A stretch of DNA of 64,000 nt from Modestobacter sp. L9-4 (GCF_019112525.1 NZ_CP077800.1:3906001-3970000); one strand, 5' to 3'. Shown: positions 42,421 through 51,560, counted from the first letter of the stretch. Translations and numbers: made by a program. Notes: a model not told the origin generated them from the letters alone.

Positions 42421-42717
42421 GTGAACGTACTGCTGGACATCGTGGCGTCGGTCCTGCTCGTCTTCCTGATCCTGCTGTTCGCCCGGTTCGTCGTGGACTG
42501 GGTGATGGTCCTGGCCCGCAGCTGGCGTCCGCAGGGTCTCGTCGCCGCCGGGCTCGAGGTCGTCTACTCGACCACCGACCCGCCGCTCAAGGCGGTGCGG
42601 AAGGTCGTGCCGCCGTTGAACCTGGGGTCGATCCGGCTCGACCTGGGGTTTATGGTGCTCCTGATCGCGGTCGTGGTGCTGCGCAGCATCGTGCAGAACC
42701 TCGCTGCGTCCGTCTAG
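42421..42717 (+). CDS. YggT-family membrane protein
   Basis: A 98-residue YggT protein with two hydrophobic segments (LLDIVASVLLVFLILLFARFVVDWV at residues 3-27 and IRLDLGFMVLLIAVVVLRSIVQNL near 70-94) enclosing the loop TTDPPLKAVRKVVPPLNLGSIRLD, in which DPPLKxVRxxxPP is the family signature. It lies between sepF and wag31, its conserved place in actinobacteria and Firmicutes. The GTG start directly follows GAGGACC. Proposed roles concern septation and osmotic or potassium homeostasis; none is settled. Confidence 0.9.
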   Translation: MNVLLDIVASVLLVFLILLFARFVVDWVMVLARSWRPQGLVAAGLEVVYSTTDPPLKAVRKVVPPLNLGSIRLDLGFMVLLIAVVVLRSIVQNLAASV

Positions 42718-42820
42718 TCGCCGGACCTCGCTGAGGCCGCGGCGGGGGTCGGTCACCCTGCTCGGTCGGTCGCTGTCCTGAGAACCTCCCTGTCGTCCCG
42801 TCCCACCTGAGGTGAGCCGC

Positions 42821-43540
42821 ATGCCACTGACTCCCGCCGACGTCCACAACGTCGTCTTCAAGAAGCCGCCGATCGGCAAGCGCGGCTACGACGAGGACGA
42901 GGTCGATGCCTTCCTGGACGTGGTGGAGGCCGAGCTGGCCCGCCTCATCGAGGAGAACAACGACCTGCGCAGCTCCGGCTCGCGCACCGACCGGCCCGAG
43001 TCCGCGCCGATGACGGTGGCCGCCCCGCCGCCCCCGCCGGCCCAGACCTCCGCCCAGGTCCGCGAGGACGACAGCATCCGGGCCTCCCGCATGCTCGCCC
43101 TGGCCACCGAGACCGCCGAGCGGCACGTCAACGAGGCCAAGGCGCAGGCCGACCAGATGGTCGGCAGCGCCAAGACCTCCAGCGACCGGATGATGAGCGA
43201 GGCCCGCGCCAAGAGCGAGCAGATGGTCGGCGAGGCCAAGAACCGCGCCGACGCCATGCTCGGCGACGCCCGCACCCGGGCCGACACGATGGAGCGCGAG
43301 GCCCGCGCCAAGGCCACCGCCCTCGCCCAGGACGCCGAGCGCAAGCACGTCGAGGCCATGGGCTCGCTGGAGGAGAAGCGGGCGAGCCTGGAGCGCAAGG
43401 TCGACGAGCTCCGCACCTTCGAGCGCGAGTACCGCACCCGGCTGCGTTCCTACCTCGAGTCGCACCTGCGCGACCTCGACAGCCGCGGCTCCGCCGAGCC
43501 CGCCTCGAACAACCGGCAGAACCAGCACGTCAGCGCGTAA
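42821..43540 (+). CDS. wag31: Polar growth protein Wag31 (DivIVA)
   Basis: A 239-residue DivIVA-family coiled-coil protein that marks curved membrane at the poles and directs actinobacterial tip growth. The N-terminal membrane-binding domain [45 protein letters not shown] is strongly conserved. A Pro-rich loop near residues 65-85 precedes a long coiled coil (about 90-225) with alanine-rich heptads such as [20 protein letters not shown]. It is the last gene of the dcw-linked block and is closed by a hairpin terminator. Confidence 0.95.
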   Translation: MPLTPADVHNVVFKKPPIGKRGYDEDEVDAFLDVVEAELARLIEENNDLRSSGSRTDRPESAPMTVAAPPPPPAQTSAQVREDDSIRASRMLALATETAERHVNEAKAQADQMVGSAKTSSDRMMSEARAKSEQMVGEAKNRADAMLGDARTRADTMEREARAKATALAQDAERKHVEAMGSLEEKRASLERKVDELRTFEREYRTRLRSYLESHLRDLDSRGSAEPASNNRQNQHVSA

Positions 43541-43559
43541 GCGCCGCCCGCGCTCGGCA

Positions 43560-43591
43560 CAGCCCCTCCGGACCCCGGTCCGGAGGGGCTG
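43560..43591 (+). terminator. Hairpin terminator closing the dcw block
   Basis: CAGCCCCTCCGGA (43560-43572) pairs exactly with TCCGGAGGGGCTG (43579-43591) around a 6-base loop. It starts 20 bases after the wag31 stop. No T-tract. Confidence 0.85.
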
Positions 43592-43625
43592 TGCGTGTTC
43601 CGGGGGGTCGACGGGGCGGCGCCGT

Positions 43626-43631
43626 TAGCAT
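43626..43631 (+). promoter_or_regulatory. -10 element TAGCAT for a leaderless transcript
   Basis: TAGCAT fits TANNNT and is 6 bases before GTG 43638. No Shine-Dalgarno precedes that start. Confidence 0.5.
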
Positions 43632-43637
43632 CCGGCT

Positions 43638-44189
43638 GTGCTCCTGGCCGCCGTGCTGCTCGTGCTCGGTGCCGCCGGGTTGTTCGCCGCGGGGCTGGCG
43701 CAGGGGTCGGCCGCCCTGCAGTGGGCCTCGTTCGCCAGCAGCCTGGCCGCGGCCGCGGTGCTGGCACTGGGTGCTGTGACCCGACGCTCGGCCCGCACCC
43801 ACCGGCCCGCCGTCCGCTCGGCCCTGGCCCCGGCGGGTGCACCTCTCGTCCCGGCTCCCGACGTCGCCAGAGCAGCGCCGACGACCGGCGCCCACGCCGT
43901 GCGCGAGCCGGCTGCCGCGGTGGTGAGCCGTGCCGAGGTGACCGGCGGGGACCCGGGTGTGGAGGAGGTCGCGGTCGCCGACCTGCTGCTGGTGCTCGAC
44001 CTGACCACCGACGTGCTGGTCGTCGACGAGCACCCGCGCTACCACCTGCCCGGCTGCCCGCACCTGCGCGGCGTGCCGACCGTCCCGCTCCCGATGGTCG
44101 AGGCCCGCACCGACGGCTTCACGCCGTGCGCGGTCTGTACCCCCGACCACGTCCTCGCCGACCGCGAGCGGTCCCGCCGCACCGGCTAG
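43638..44189 (+). CDS. Small membrane protein with a C-terminal Cys/His cluster
   Basis: A 183-residue protein of unknown function. Two hydrophobic helices at the N terminus (LLAAVLLVLGAAGLFAAGLAQG and WASFASSLAAAAVLALGAV) place it in the membrane. An Ala/Pro linker follows. The C-terminal part VLVVDEHPRYHLPGCPHLRG and TDGFTPCAVCTPDHV has a C-P-H and a C-x2-C pattern, resembling a small metal-binding or redox site. It starts at GTG 43638 next to a -10-like box and ends convergently with ileS, with a palindromic bidirectional terminator between them. Confidence 0.7.
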   Translation: MLLAAVLLVLGAAGLFAAGLAQGSAALQWASFASSLAAAAVLALGAVTRRSARTHRPAVRSALAPAGAPLVPAPDVARAAPTTGAHAVREPAAAVVSRAEVTGGDPGVEEVAVADLLLVLDLTTDVLVVDEHPRYHLPGCPHLRGVPTVPLPMVEARTDGFTPCAVCTPDHVLADRERSRRTG

Positions 44190-44201
44190 GCCCCGCCCCC
44201 C

Positions 44202-44256
44202 GGCCCCCGTGCCGGGCCCCGCCGCGAGCTCGCGAGCGGTGGGGGGCACGGGGGCC
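44202..44256. terminator. Bidirectional palindromic terminator, copy of a dispersed repeat
   Basis: GGCCCCCGTGCC (44202-44213) pairs perfectly with GGCACGGGGGCC (44245-44256). Inside, CCCCGCCGC and GCGGTGGGG extend the stem around GAGCTCGCGA. It fills the 72-base space between two convergent genes. The same architecture recurs between the convergent genes at 58868-58951. Confidence 0.8.
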
Positions 44257-44261
44257 CTCCC

Positions 44262-47200
44262 TCAGGCGCGGGCGATCCAGATCCGCGACCCCGACGGGCC
44301 CTCGAGGGCCTCGCCGTCGCCGGTCGTCTGCGCGTGCACCGAGCTGGCCAGCACCTCACCGGCCACCTGCTCGGCCTGCTCGGTCAGCGCCTGGGCCACG
44401 GCGTCCTCGCCGGTCCACCACAGCTGGATGCGGTCGCTGACGGCCAGGCCGGTGGTCTTGCGGGCCTCCTGCACCAGCCGGACCACCTCGCGCACCAGCC
44501 CGGCGCGCTCCAGCTCGGGAGTGAGGGTGAGGTCCAGCGCGACGGTCAGCCCGCCGGCCGAGGCCACGGTCCAGCCCTCGCGCGGGGTCTCGGTGACGAT
44601 CAGGTCGCCCTCGGCCAGCGGGACGTCGGCGCCCTCGACCGGCACGGTGGCCGTGCCGGCGCGGTAGGCGGCGACGAGCTCGGCCGGGTCGGTGGCGGCG
44701 ACGGCCGCGGCGACGGCCTGCACCTGCTTGCCCAGCCGGCGGCCCACCGCGCGGAAGTCCACCTTCACCGAGACGTCGACCAGCGAGCCGCCGACCGCGG
44801 CGAGCTCCGTCAGCTCGGCGACGTTGAGCTCGTCGGCGACCTCGGCGACCAGGTCGCGGGGGAGCTGCGACCACCCGGGGGCCGCGACCAGGGCCCGGGC
44901 CAGCGGCTGGCGGGTGCGGGACTTCGCCGAGGTGCGCGCGGAGCGGCCCAGCTCGACCAGCCGGCGCACCAGCGTCATCTGCGCCACCAGCTCGTCGTCG
45001 CGGGCCTCGGCGTCCACGGTGGGCCAGCTGGCCAGGTGGACCGAGTCCGCGGCGCCGGTGAGCCCCGGGGCGACGACGGTGCCCCACACCCGCTCGGTGA
45101 CGAACGGGGTGAACGGCGCCATCAGCCGGGTCAGACCGTCGAGCACCTCGTGCAGCGTGCCCAGGGCCGACGGGTCGCCGTCCCAGAAGCGGCGGCGGCT
45201 GCGCCGGACGTACCAGTTGGACAGGTCGTCGACGAACTCGGCGATCAGCCGGCCGGCGGTCTGGGTGTCGAAGTCCTCCAGCGCGCGGGTGACCCCGTCG
45301 GTGACGGAGGCGAGCTCGGCCAGCGCCCAGCGGTCCAGCAGTGGCCGTTCCGCGCGCGGGGGCGCGGGGGTGGTCGCGGGGTCCCAGCCGTTGGTGGAGG
45401 CGTAGAGGGTGAAGAAGCTGGCGGTGTTCCAGTAGGTCAGCAGCACCTTGCGCACGACCTCGGACAGCGTCTCGTGCCCGACCCGGCGGGCCGACCACGG
45501 CGAGCCGCCGGCGAGCATGAACCAGCGGACGGCGTCGGCGCCGTGCCGGTCCATCAGCGGCATGGGCTCCAGGATGTTGCCCAGGTGCTTGCTCATCTTG
45601 CGGCCGTCCTCGGCCAGGATGTGGCCCAGGCACAGCACGTTCTCGTAGCTGCTCTGCTCGAACACCAGGGTGCCGACGGCCATCAGCGTGTAGAACCAGC
45701 CGCGGGTCTGGTCGATCGCCTCGGCGATGAACTGCGCCGGGTAGGCCGCCTGGAACTCCGCGTTGTTGCGGTGCGGGGCGCCCCACTGGGCGAAGGGCAT
45801 CGAGCCGGAGTCGTACCAGGCGTCGATGACCTGCCGGACCCGGCGGTAGGTGCCCTCCTCGCCGTCCACGGTGAAGGTGACGTCGTCGATGAAGGGCCGG
45901 TGCGGGTCCAGGTCGGACAGGTCGCGGCCGGTCAGCTCCGACAGCTCGGCCAGCGAGCCGACGACGACCATCCGGGACGGGTCGGCGTCGTTGCGCCAGA
46001 TCGGCAGCGGCGTGCCCCAGTACCGGTCGCGCGAGAGCGCCCAGTCGACGTTGTTGTTGAGCCAGTCGCCGAAGCGACCCTCCTTGATGTTCTCCGGGTA
46101 CCAGTTCGTGCGCTCGTTCTGCGCCAGCAGCTGGCCCTTGACCTCGCTGGTGCGGATGTACCAGGAGGGCTGCGCGTAGTACATGAGCGGCGTGTGGCAG
46201 CGCCAGCAGTGCGGGTAGCTGTGCTCGTAGCGCAGCTCCCGGTACAGCACGCCCCGGTCCTGCATGTCCTGCACGAGCGTCGGGTCGGCGGCCTTGAAGA
46301 AGTGGCCGCCCACCAGCGGGACGTCGGCGGTGAAGTGCCCGGTCGGGTCGATCGGGTTCACGACCGGCAGCCCGTAGGCCCGGCCCACGGCGAAGTCGTC
46401 GGCGCCGAAGGCCGGCGACTGGTGCACCAGCCCGGTGCCGTCCTCGGTGGTGACGTACTCGGCCAGGACGACGTAGTGCGTCTCGACGTCCTCGGGGAAG
46501 TCGACGAGGGTGAACGGGCGCTGGTAGCGGGTGCGCTCCCAGTCGCGGCCGGTGGTGCGGGCCAGGACCTGCGCGCCCTCGCCGAGTGCTGCGGTCAGCA
46601 GCGGCTCGGCCACGACCAGCGGGCGGCCCTGCTCGTCACCGGCCGGGCGGGCCACGACGTAGGTGACGTCGGGGTGCACCGCGACGGCGGTGTTGCTCGG
46701 CAGCGTCCACGGCGTCGTCGTCCAGACCAGCAGGTCGGCCTTCTCGGCCCACTCGCCGGTGGTGACCGGCATCCGCACGTAGACCGAGGGGTCGACCAGC
46801 GTCTCGTAGCCCTGGGCCACCTCGTGGTCGGAGAGGCCGGTGCCGCAGCGCGGGCAGTAGGGGGCGACCCGGTGGGACTCCACCAGCAGGCCCTTGTCGA
46901 ACACCTGCTTCAGCGACCACCAGACGCTCTCGATGTAGCTGGCGTCCATCGTGCGGTAGGCGGTCGACATGTCGACCCAGTAGCCCATCCGCTCGGTGAG
47001 CTCGGCGAAGGCACCGACGTGCCGCTCGACGGACTCCCGGCAGCGGGCGTTGAACTCCGCGATGCCGTAGGCCTCGATGTCGGGCTTGCCGGCGAAGCCC
47101 AGCTCCTGCTCGACGGCGATCTCCACGGGCAGGCCGTGGCAGTCCCAGCCGGCGCGGCGGGGCACGTGGTAGCCCTGCATCGTCTTGAACCGGGGGAAGA

Positions 47201-47417
47201 CGTCCTTGAACGCGCGCGCCTCGATGTGGTGGGTGCCCGGCCGCCCGTTCGCCGTCGGCGGGCCCTCGTAGAACACCCACTGGGGGCGGTCGGTGGAGCC
47301 CTCCAGGGTGCGGGCGAAGACCTCGTCGGTCGCCCACTGCGCCAGCACCTCGTGCTCGAGGGCCGGCAGGTCGACCTGGGGCGGGAGGGCCTGGAAGGGG
47401 CCGGAGGGTGCACTCAC
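44262..47417 (-). CDS. ileS: Isoleucyl-tRNA synthetase, eukaryote-like (type 2)
   Basis: A 1051-residue class I synthetase. The N-terminal catalytic domain has the modified HIGH motif in YEGPPTANGRPGTHHIEARAFKD and the KMSKS equivalent DGRKMSKHLGNI near residue 610. The editing domain (LVWTTTPWTLPSNTAVAVHPD) and the CPRC and CWRC zinc-like Cys pairs are visible, as is the C-terminal anticodon-binding part (SNWYVRRSRRRFWDG). Length and the GTHH/KMSKH forms place it in the type 2 group, which is often less sensitive to mupirocin. GTG 47417 is chosen over an upstream Gly-rich extension. Only 97 bases separate it from the divergent antiporter gene. Confidence 0.95.
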   Translation of the reverse strand: MSAPSGPFQALPPQVDLPALEHEVLAQWATDEVFARTLEGSTDRPQWVFYEGPPTANGRPGTHHIEARAFKDVFPRFKTMQGYHVPRRAGWDCHGLPVEIAVEQELGFAGKPDIEAYGIAEFNARCRESVERHVGAFAELTERMGYWVDMSTAYRTMDASYIESVWWSLKQVFDKGLLVESHRVAPYCPRCGTGLSDHEVAQGYETLVDPSVYVRMPVTTGEWAEKADLLVWTTTPWTLPSNTAVAVHPDVTYVVARPAGDEQGRPLVVAEPLLTAALGEGAQVLARTTGRDWERTRYQRPFTLVDFPEDVETHYVVLAEYVTTEDGTGLVHQSPAFGADDFAVGRAYGLPVVNPIDPTGHFTADVPLVGGHFFKAADPTLVQDMQDRGVLYRELRYEHSYPHCWRCHTPLMYYAQPSWYIRTSEVKGQLLAQNERTNWYPENIKEGRFGDWLNNNVDWALSRDRYWGTPLPIWRNDADPSRMVVVGSLAELSELTGRDLSDLDPHRPFIDDVTFTVDGEEGTYRRVRQVIDAWYDSGSMPFAQWGAPHRNNAEFQAAYPAQFIAEAIDQTRGWFYTLMAVGTLVFEQSSYENVLCLGHILAEDGRKMSKHLGNILEPMPLMDRHGADAVRWFMLAGGSPWSARRVGHETLSEVVRKVLLTYWNTASFFTLYASTNGWDPATTPAPPRAERPLLDRWALAELASVTDGVTRALEDFDTQTAGRLIAEFVDDLSNWYVRRSRRRFWDGDPSALGTLHEVLDGLTRLMAPFTPFVTERVWGTVVAPGLTGAADSVHLASWPTVDAEARDDELVAQMTLVRRLVELGRSARTSAKSRTRQPLARALVAAPGWSQLPRDLVAEVADELNVAELTELAAVGGSLVDVSVKVDFRAVGRRLGKQVQAVAAAVAATDPAELVAAYRAGTATVPVEGADVPLAEGDLIVTETPREGWTVASAGGLTVALDLTLTPELERAGLVREVVRLVQEARKTTGLAVSDRIQLWWTGEDAVAQALTEQAEQVAGEVLASSVHAQTTGDGEALEGPSGSRIWIARA

Positions 47418-47514
47418 GTCCCCATCATCCCCGACCCCGCCACCGCCCCGACGCAACCGGCGTCATCCGGGCGGCACACCGGTACGGGACACTGCCCCGC
47501 ATGGGGGCCCGGCG

Positions 47515-49026
47515 ATGAACACCACGGTCACCGCGGCGCTCGCCGTCGGCGCCCTGGTGGTCCTCGTCGCCGCCGTCGCGCTGCGGCTGGCCGACCGGAT
47601 CGGGCTGCCCTCGCTGCTGCTCTACCTCGCCCTCGGCGTCGCCCTGGGCGAGAGCGGCGTGGGCGTCGAGTTCGAGGACGTCGCCCTCACCCAGACCCTC
47701 GGGGTCGCCGCCCTGGTGGTCATCCTGGCCGAGGGCGGGCTGACCACCCGCTGGGCCGACGTCCGCCGGGCGGTGGGCCCGGGCATCGCGCTGTCCACGG
47801 TCGGGGTGGTGGTCAGCGTCGCCGTGGTCGCCGTGGTCGCGGTCTGGCTGCTCGACTACTCCTGGGCCTTCGCCCTGCTGCTGGGCGCGGTGGTGACCTC
47901 CACCGACGCCGCCGCGGTGTTCTCCACGCTGCGCCGGCTGCCGCTGCCGCGGCGGATGGTGGCCACCCTGGAGCTGGAGTCCGGGCTCAACGACGCCCCG
48001 GTGATCCTGCTGGTGCTCGCCCTGTCCGAACAGCTCACCGGCGGGCACACCCACCCCTGGTACCTGGTGCTGGCCGAGGTGCTCGGCGAGCTGGCCGGGG
48101 GAGCGGTGATCGGCGTCGGCCTGGGCTTCGGCGGCGCCTGGCTGCTGCGCCGGGCCGCGCTGCCCCTGGTCGGCTTCTACCCGCTGGCGACGCTGGCGCT
48201 GTGTGTGCTGGCGTTCTCCTCCGCCGACCTGGCGCACACCTCGGGCTTCGTGGCCGTCTACCTGTGCGGGCTGGTGCTGGGCAACTCCGCGCTCCCGCAC
48301 CGGGCCGGCACGATCGGCTTCGCCGAGGGCATGGCGAGCCTGGCCCAGATCGGGCTGTTCGTGCTGCTGGGGCTGCTCGTCTCGCCGTCCCGGCTGCCCG
48401 GGGCGCTGCTGCCCGCGCTGCTGATCGGCGGGGCGCTGCTGCTGCTGGCCCGCCCGCTGTCGGTGGCGGTGAGCCTCGTCGGCTTCCGGATGCCGGTCTC
48501 CCAGCAGGTGTTCGTCTCCTGGGCGGGCCTGCGAGGTGCGGTCCCGATCGTGCTGGCGACCTTCCCGATCGCCGCCCAGGTGCCCGGCGCCACCCGCGTG
48601 TTCGACACGGTCTTCGTGCTCGTCGTCGTCTTCACCCTGGTGCAGGGGTGGTCCCTGCCCACCGTCGCCCGGTGGCTGCGGATCGCCACCCCGGTCACCC
48701 CGCGCGACATCGACGTGGAGTCCGCCCCGCTGGACGAGCTCGGTGCCGAGCTCATGCAGCTGCGGGTGCCGGAGACCTCCCGGCTGCACGGCGTCTACCT
48801 GCCCGAGCTCCGGCTGCCGGAGAACGCCTCGGTGGTGCTCGTCGTCCGCGACGGCCAGCCGTTCGTCCCCGACCGCACCACGCGGCTGATGCGCGGGGAC
48901 CAGGCGCTGCTGGTGACCGCCCGCGGCTCCCGGCTGGAGGCCGAGCGCCGGCTGCGCGCCGTCAGCCGCGGCGGCCGCCTGGCCACCTGGCGCGGCGAGT
49001 TCGGCGAGCCCAGCGAGACCGACTGA
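47515..49026 (+). CDS. Cation/proton antiporter of the NhaP2/CvrA (CPA1) type with an RCK-C domain
   Basis: A 503-residue inner-membrane antiporter. About 12-13 transmembrane helices cover residues 5-385, with typical segments LADRIGLPSLLLYLALGVALGE, GAVVTSTDAAAVFSTLR (the helix 5-like ion-binding region), ELESGLNDAPVILLVL and WAGLRGAVPIVLATFPI. A cytoplasmic TrkA-C (RCK_C) domain follows near residues 415-480 (LMQLRVPETSRLHGVYLPELRLPENASVVLVVRDG), which in NhaP2 proteins senses nucleotide or ions. K+/H+ exchange is the likeliest activity. ATG 47515. Divergent from ileS, convergent with mqo. Confidence 0.88.
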   Translation: MNTTVTAALAVGALVVLVAAVALRLADRIGLPSLLLYLALGVALGESGVGVEFEDVALTQTLGVAALVVILAEGGLTTRWADVRRAVGPGIALSTVGVVVSVAVVAVVAVWLLDYSWAFALLLGAVVTSTDAAAVFSTLRRLPLPRRMVATLELESGLNDAPVILLVLALSEQLTGGHTHPWYLVLAEVLGELAGGAVIGVGLGFGGAWLLRRAALPLVGFYPLATLALCVLAFSSADLAHTSGFVAVYLCGLVLGNSALPHRAGTIGFAEGMASLAQIGLFVLLGLLVSPSRLPGALLPALLIGGALLLLARPLSVAVSLVGFRMPVSQQVFVSWAGLRGAVPIVLATFPIAAQVPGATRVFDTVFVLVVVFTLVQGWSLPTVARWLRIATPVTPRDIDVESAPLDELGAELMQLRVPETSRLHGVYLPELRLPENASVVLVVRDGQPFVPDRTTRLMRGDQALLVTARGSRLEAERRLRAVSRGGRLATWRGEFGEPSETD

Positions 49027-49120
49027 CCCCCCCTGCGTCGACGGCGGTCTGGCCACCGGGGCGACCGTCGAGCCGGTGCGGGACACGGCCGGACGGTCGC
49101 CGAGGTGGCTGTACCCGGCC

Positions 49121-50605
49121 TCAGCCCCGCAGTTCCAGGGTCTTCGTCGTGTCGGCGCGGACCTCGGCCAGCAGCTCGGGGTTGTCCGAGAGCTGGTGGC
49201 CGTAGGAGGGGATGGCCTCCTGCAGCAGCGGGCGCCAGCCGTCGATCCGGTCGGGGAAGGCCCGCTCCAGCAGCGTGAGCATGGCCGCCGTCGCGGTCGA
49301 GGCGCCCGGGGAGGCGCCCAACAGGCCGGCGATGGTGCCCTCGGCACCCACGATGAGCTCTGTGCCGAACTGCAGGACGCCGCGCTTGGTGTTCGGGTCC
49401 TGCTTGATGACCTGCACGCGCTGGCCGGCGGTGATCAGCTCCCAGTCGCCGGACTCGGCGGTGGGCACGAACTCCTCCAGCGCCTTGAACCGCGAGCCGG
49501 TCGACTGCAGCACCTGCCCGATCAGGTACCTCGTCAGCGGGATGTTGGCGATGCCCGCGCCCAGCATCGAGCCGAGGTTGCCGCTGCGCACCGAGCGCGG
49601 CAGGTCCCACATCGACCCGGACTTCAGGAACTTGGGCGAGAAGCCGGCGTAGGGCCCGAACAGCAGCGACTGCTCGCCGTCGATGAGCCGCAGGTCCAGG
49701 TGCGGCACCGACATCGGCGGCGCCCCGACCTTGGCCTGGCCGTAGACCTTGGCCTGGTGCCGGGCGACCAGCTCGGGGTTGCGGCTGCGCAGGAACTGGC
49801 CACTGACCGGGAAGCCACCGAACCGGCGGATCTCCGGGATGCCCGAGCCCTGCAGCAGGGGCAGCGCGCCACCGCCGGCGCCGACGAACAAGAACCTGCT
49901 GCGCACGGTCCGCTTGGCGCCGGTGTCCAGGTCGGTGACGGTGGTGGCCCAGCGCCCGTCGGTCTCCCGGCGCACCTTGGCCACCCGGTGCCGCAGGTGC
50001 AGCTGCACGCCGCGGGCGACGGCCGCGTCGACGAGCAGCCCGGTGAGCGCGCCGAAGTTCACGTCGGTGCCGGAGAGGGACCGGGTGGCGGCGACGGCCT
50101 CGGTGGGGTCGCGGCGCTCCATCATCAGCGGGACCCAGTCGGTCAGCTCACCGGGGGAGTCGGTGTGCTCCAGTCCGGCGAACAGCGGCTGCGGTGCCAG
50201 CGCCTCGTAGCGGTTGCGCATGTAGCGGTGGCCGTCGGGGCCGGTGACGAAGCTGATGTGCGGCACGGAGGTGATGAAGGACTTGGGCGAGTCGGTCAGC
50301 CCGCTGCGCACCAGGTGCGACCAGAACTGCCGGGACACCTGGAACTGCTCGTTGATCCCGATGGCCTTGGTCGGGTCGACCGTGCCGTCGGGGCGGGCCG
50401 GGGTGTAGTTCAGCTCGCACAGCGCGGAGTGCCCGGTGCCGGCGTTGTTCCACGGCCCGGAGCTCTCCCCGGCCACCGCGGTGCCGGACTCGAACACCTG
50501 GACGGTCCAGTCCGGCGCGACGATCCCCAGCAGGGCGGCGAGCGTGGCGCTCATGATGCCGCCGCCGACGAGGACGACGTCGGGGTTGTGAGCGTCGCTG
50601 GTCAC
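49121..50605 (-). CDS. mqo: Malate:quinone oxidoreductase
   Basis: A 494-residue FAD enzyme that oxidises malate to oxaloacetate and passes electrons to the quinone pool at the membrane face. The N-terminal FAD-binding motif is VVLVGGGIMSATLAALLG; family motifs ESSGPWNNAGTGHSALCELNYTP, LFVGAGGGALPLLQGSGIPE, GGFPVSGQFLR and GAPPMSVPHLDLR are present, and the C terminus contains GASPGASTATAAMLTLLERAFP. GTG 50605 has the strong Shine-Dalgarno GGAGGAAGATC. It is divergent from lspA across 260 bases and convergent with the antiporter (94-base gap with no gene). Confidence 0.96.
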   Translation of the reverse strand: MTSDAHNPDVVLVGGGIMSATLAALLGIVAPDWTVQVFESGTAVAGESSGPWNNAGTGHSALCELNYTPARPDGTVDPTKAIGINEQFQVSRQFWSHLVRSGLTDSPKSFITSVPHISFVTGPDGHRYMRNRYEALAPQPLFAGLEHTDSPGELTDWVPLMMERRDPTEAVAATRSLSGTDVNFGALTGLLVDAAVARGVQLHLRHRVAKVRRETDGRWATTVTDLDTGAKRTVRSRFLFVGAGGGALPLLQGSGIPEIRRFGGFPVSGQFLRSRNPELVARHQAKVYGQAKVGAPPMSVPHLDLRLIDGEQSLLFGPYAGFSPKFLKSGSMWDLPRSVRSGNLGSMLGAGIANIPLTRYLIGQVLQSTGSRFKALEEFVPTAESGDWELITAGQRVQVIKQDPNTKRGVLQFGTELIVGAEGTIAGLLGASPGASTATAAMLTLLERAFPDRIDGWRPLLQEAIPSYGHQLSDNPELLAEVRADTTKTLELRG

Positions 50606-50814
50606 GATCTTCCTCCGTGCATCGAGTGGATTCCCGTCCCATCGTCGTCCGCGCCCGCCTGCTGCACGCCCCGGACCGGACGGTCTCCGGCGAACAGGGG
50701 GATGAGTTGGCTCACAGCGGACCTCCTGCCGAGGGTGCCCTGCGCCGGGCCCGCGCGCAGCCCGGCAGCCGGGAGGGCTCCAGCGTGGCAGACGGGCCGT
50801 CCGGCCCTCGCCGC

Positions 50815-50820
50815 TATCGT
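50815..50820 (+). promoter_or_regulatory. -10 element TATCGT before lspA
   Basis: TATCGT fits TANNNT and would give a leader of about 40 bases carrying AGGAGGA before the lspA start. The rest of the 260-base gap (50606-50865) holds no convincing gene. Confidence 0.45.
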
Positions 50821-50865
50821 CGTCGCCGACGTGGCCGCCGGGGTCGCGGACAGGAGGACGGCGCG

Positions 50866-51492
50866 GTGTCCGAGCAGTCCCACCCCACCCCGGGGCCGGT
50901 GAGCGGGTCCTCCGCCGCCACCCCTCCGCCGCGCCGCTCCCGGGCCCGGTTGCTGCTCGGGCTGGCCCTCGCCGTGCTCGTCCTGGACCTCGGCACGAAG
51001 CTGCTGGTCGTCGCCACCATCGACCGCGGCGAGAACATCCGCACGCTGGGCGGGGCCGTCTACCTGACCCAGGCGCGCAACACCGGCGCGGCGTTCGCCT
51101 TCGCCGAGGGCGCCACCGTGGTGTTCACCCTCATCGCCCTGGCGGTGGCGGTGGTCATCGTGCGCAGCGCCCGCCGGCTGTTCTCCACCGGCTGGGCGGT
51201 CGCGCTGGCCCTGGTCCTCGGTGGCGCGGTCGGCAACCTGGTCGACCGGGTCTTCCGCGACCCGGGGTTCCTGCGCGGCGGCGTCGTCGACTGGATCTCG
51301 GTGTTCGGGCCGAACGGCGAGCACTACCCGATCTTCAACGTGGCCGACTCCGCGATCGTCTGCGGCGGCGTGCTGGGTGCGCTGCTGGCCTTCCGCGGCA
51401 TCGAGTTCGACGGCGGCCGGACGAAGGACAAGGAGGCCGCGCGCACGGCCGCGGCCGACGCCGAACGGGACGCCGGGACCGCCGCCGGCTGA
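50866..51492 (+). CDS. lspA: Lipoprotein signal peptidase (signal peptidase II)
   Basis: A 208-residue aspartic membrane peptidase that cleaves the signal peptide from diacylated prolipoproteins. Four hydrophobic helices begin at [21 protein letters not shown], where the D-x-x-T-K motif is visible. [32 protein letters not shown] (first catalytic Asp) and VVDWISV with [17 protein letters not shown] (second catalytic Asp) are diagnostic. The N-terminal 30 residues are Ser/Pro-rich and the C-terminal 35 are charged. GTG 50866 is supported by AGGAGGA 8 bases upstream. Confidence 0.96.
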   Translation: MSEQSHPTPGPVSGSSAATPPPRRSRARLLLGLALAVLVLDLGTKLLVVATIDRGENIRTLGGAVYLTQARNTGAAFAFAEGATVVFTLIALAVAVVIVRSARRLFSTGWAVALALVLGGAVGNLVDRVFRDPGFLRGGVVDWISVFGPNGEHYPIFNVADSAIVCGGVLGALLAFRGIEFDGGRTKDKEAARTAAADAERDAGTAAG

Positions 51493-51531
51493 TGGAGGAC
51501 CCCTCTGCCCACCAGTCGGGAGCTCGCGGCG

Positions 51532-51549
51532 GGCCCCTGCGGAGGGGCC
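51532..51549 (+). terminator. Short hairpin between lspA and the RluD gene
   Basis: GGCCCCT (51532-51538) pairs with AGGGGCC (51543-51549) around GCGG, just downstream of a GGGAGCTCGCGG stretch. This resembles a reduced copy of the dispersed palindromic repeat. It would separate lspA from the next transcript. Confidence 0.5.
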
Positions 51550-51554
51550 ACAAT
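51549..51554 (+). promoter_or_regulatory. -10-like CACAAT for a leaderless RluD transcript
   Basis: CACAAT is followed by GAACCG and then GTG 51561. The same ACAAT-N6-GTG layout precedes the gene at 57833. Confidence 0.4.
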
Positions 51555-51560
51555 GAACCG

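Noticed and set aside
47418-47514. T-box riboswitch upstream of ileS
   Set aside because: Only 97 bases are available and no T-box bulge or specifier hairpin could be recognised.
44334-49205. 1623-codon plus-strand ORF across ileS and the antiporter
   Set aside because: It is a composite shadow; its sequence lacks domain features, and the minus frame encodes a full IleRS.
50680-50710. Third LexA box near GGCGAACAGGG upstream of lspA
   Set aside because: Only one half-site (GAAC) is present; there is no GTTC at the required spacing.
50617-50865. Extended N terminus for LspA starting at 50617
   Set aside because: The extension is Arg/Pro-rich, unlike any LspA, and the GTG at 50866 has a strong Shine-Dalgarno.
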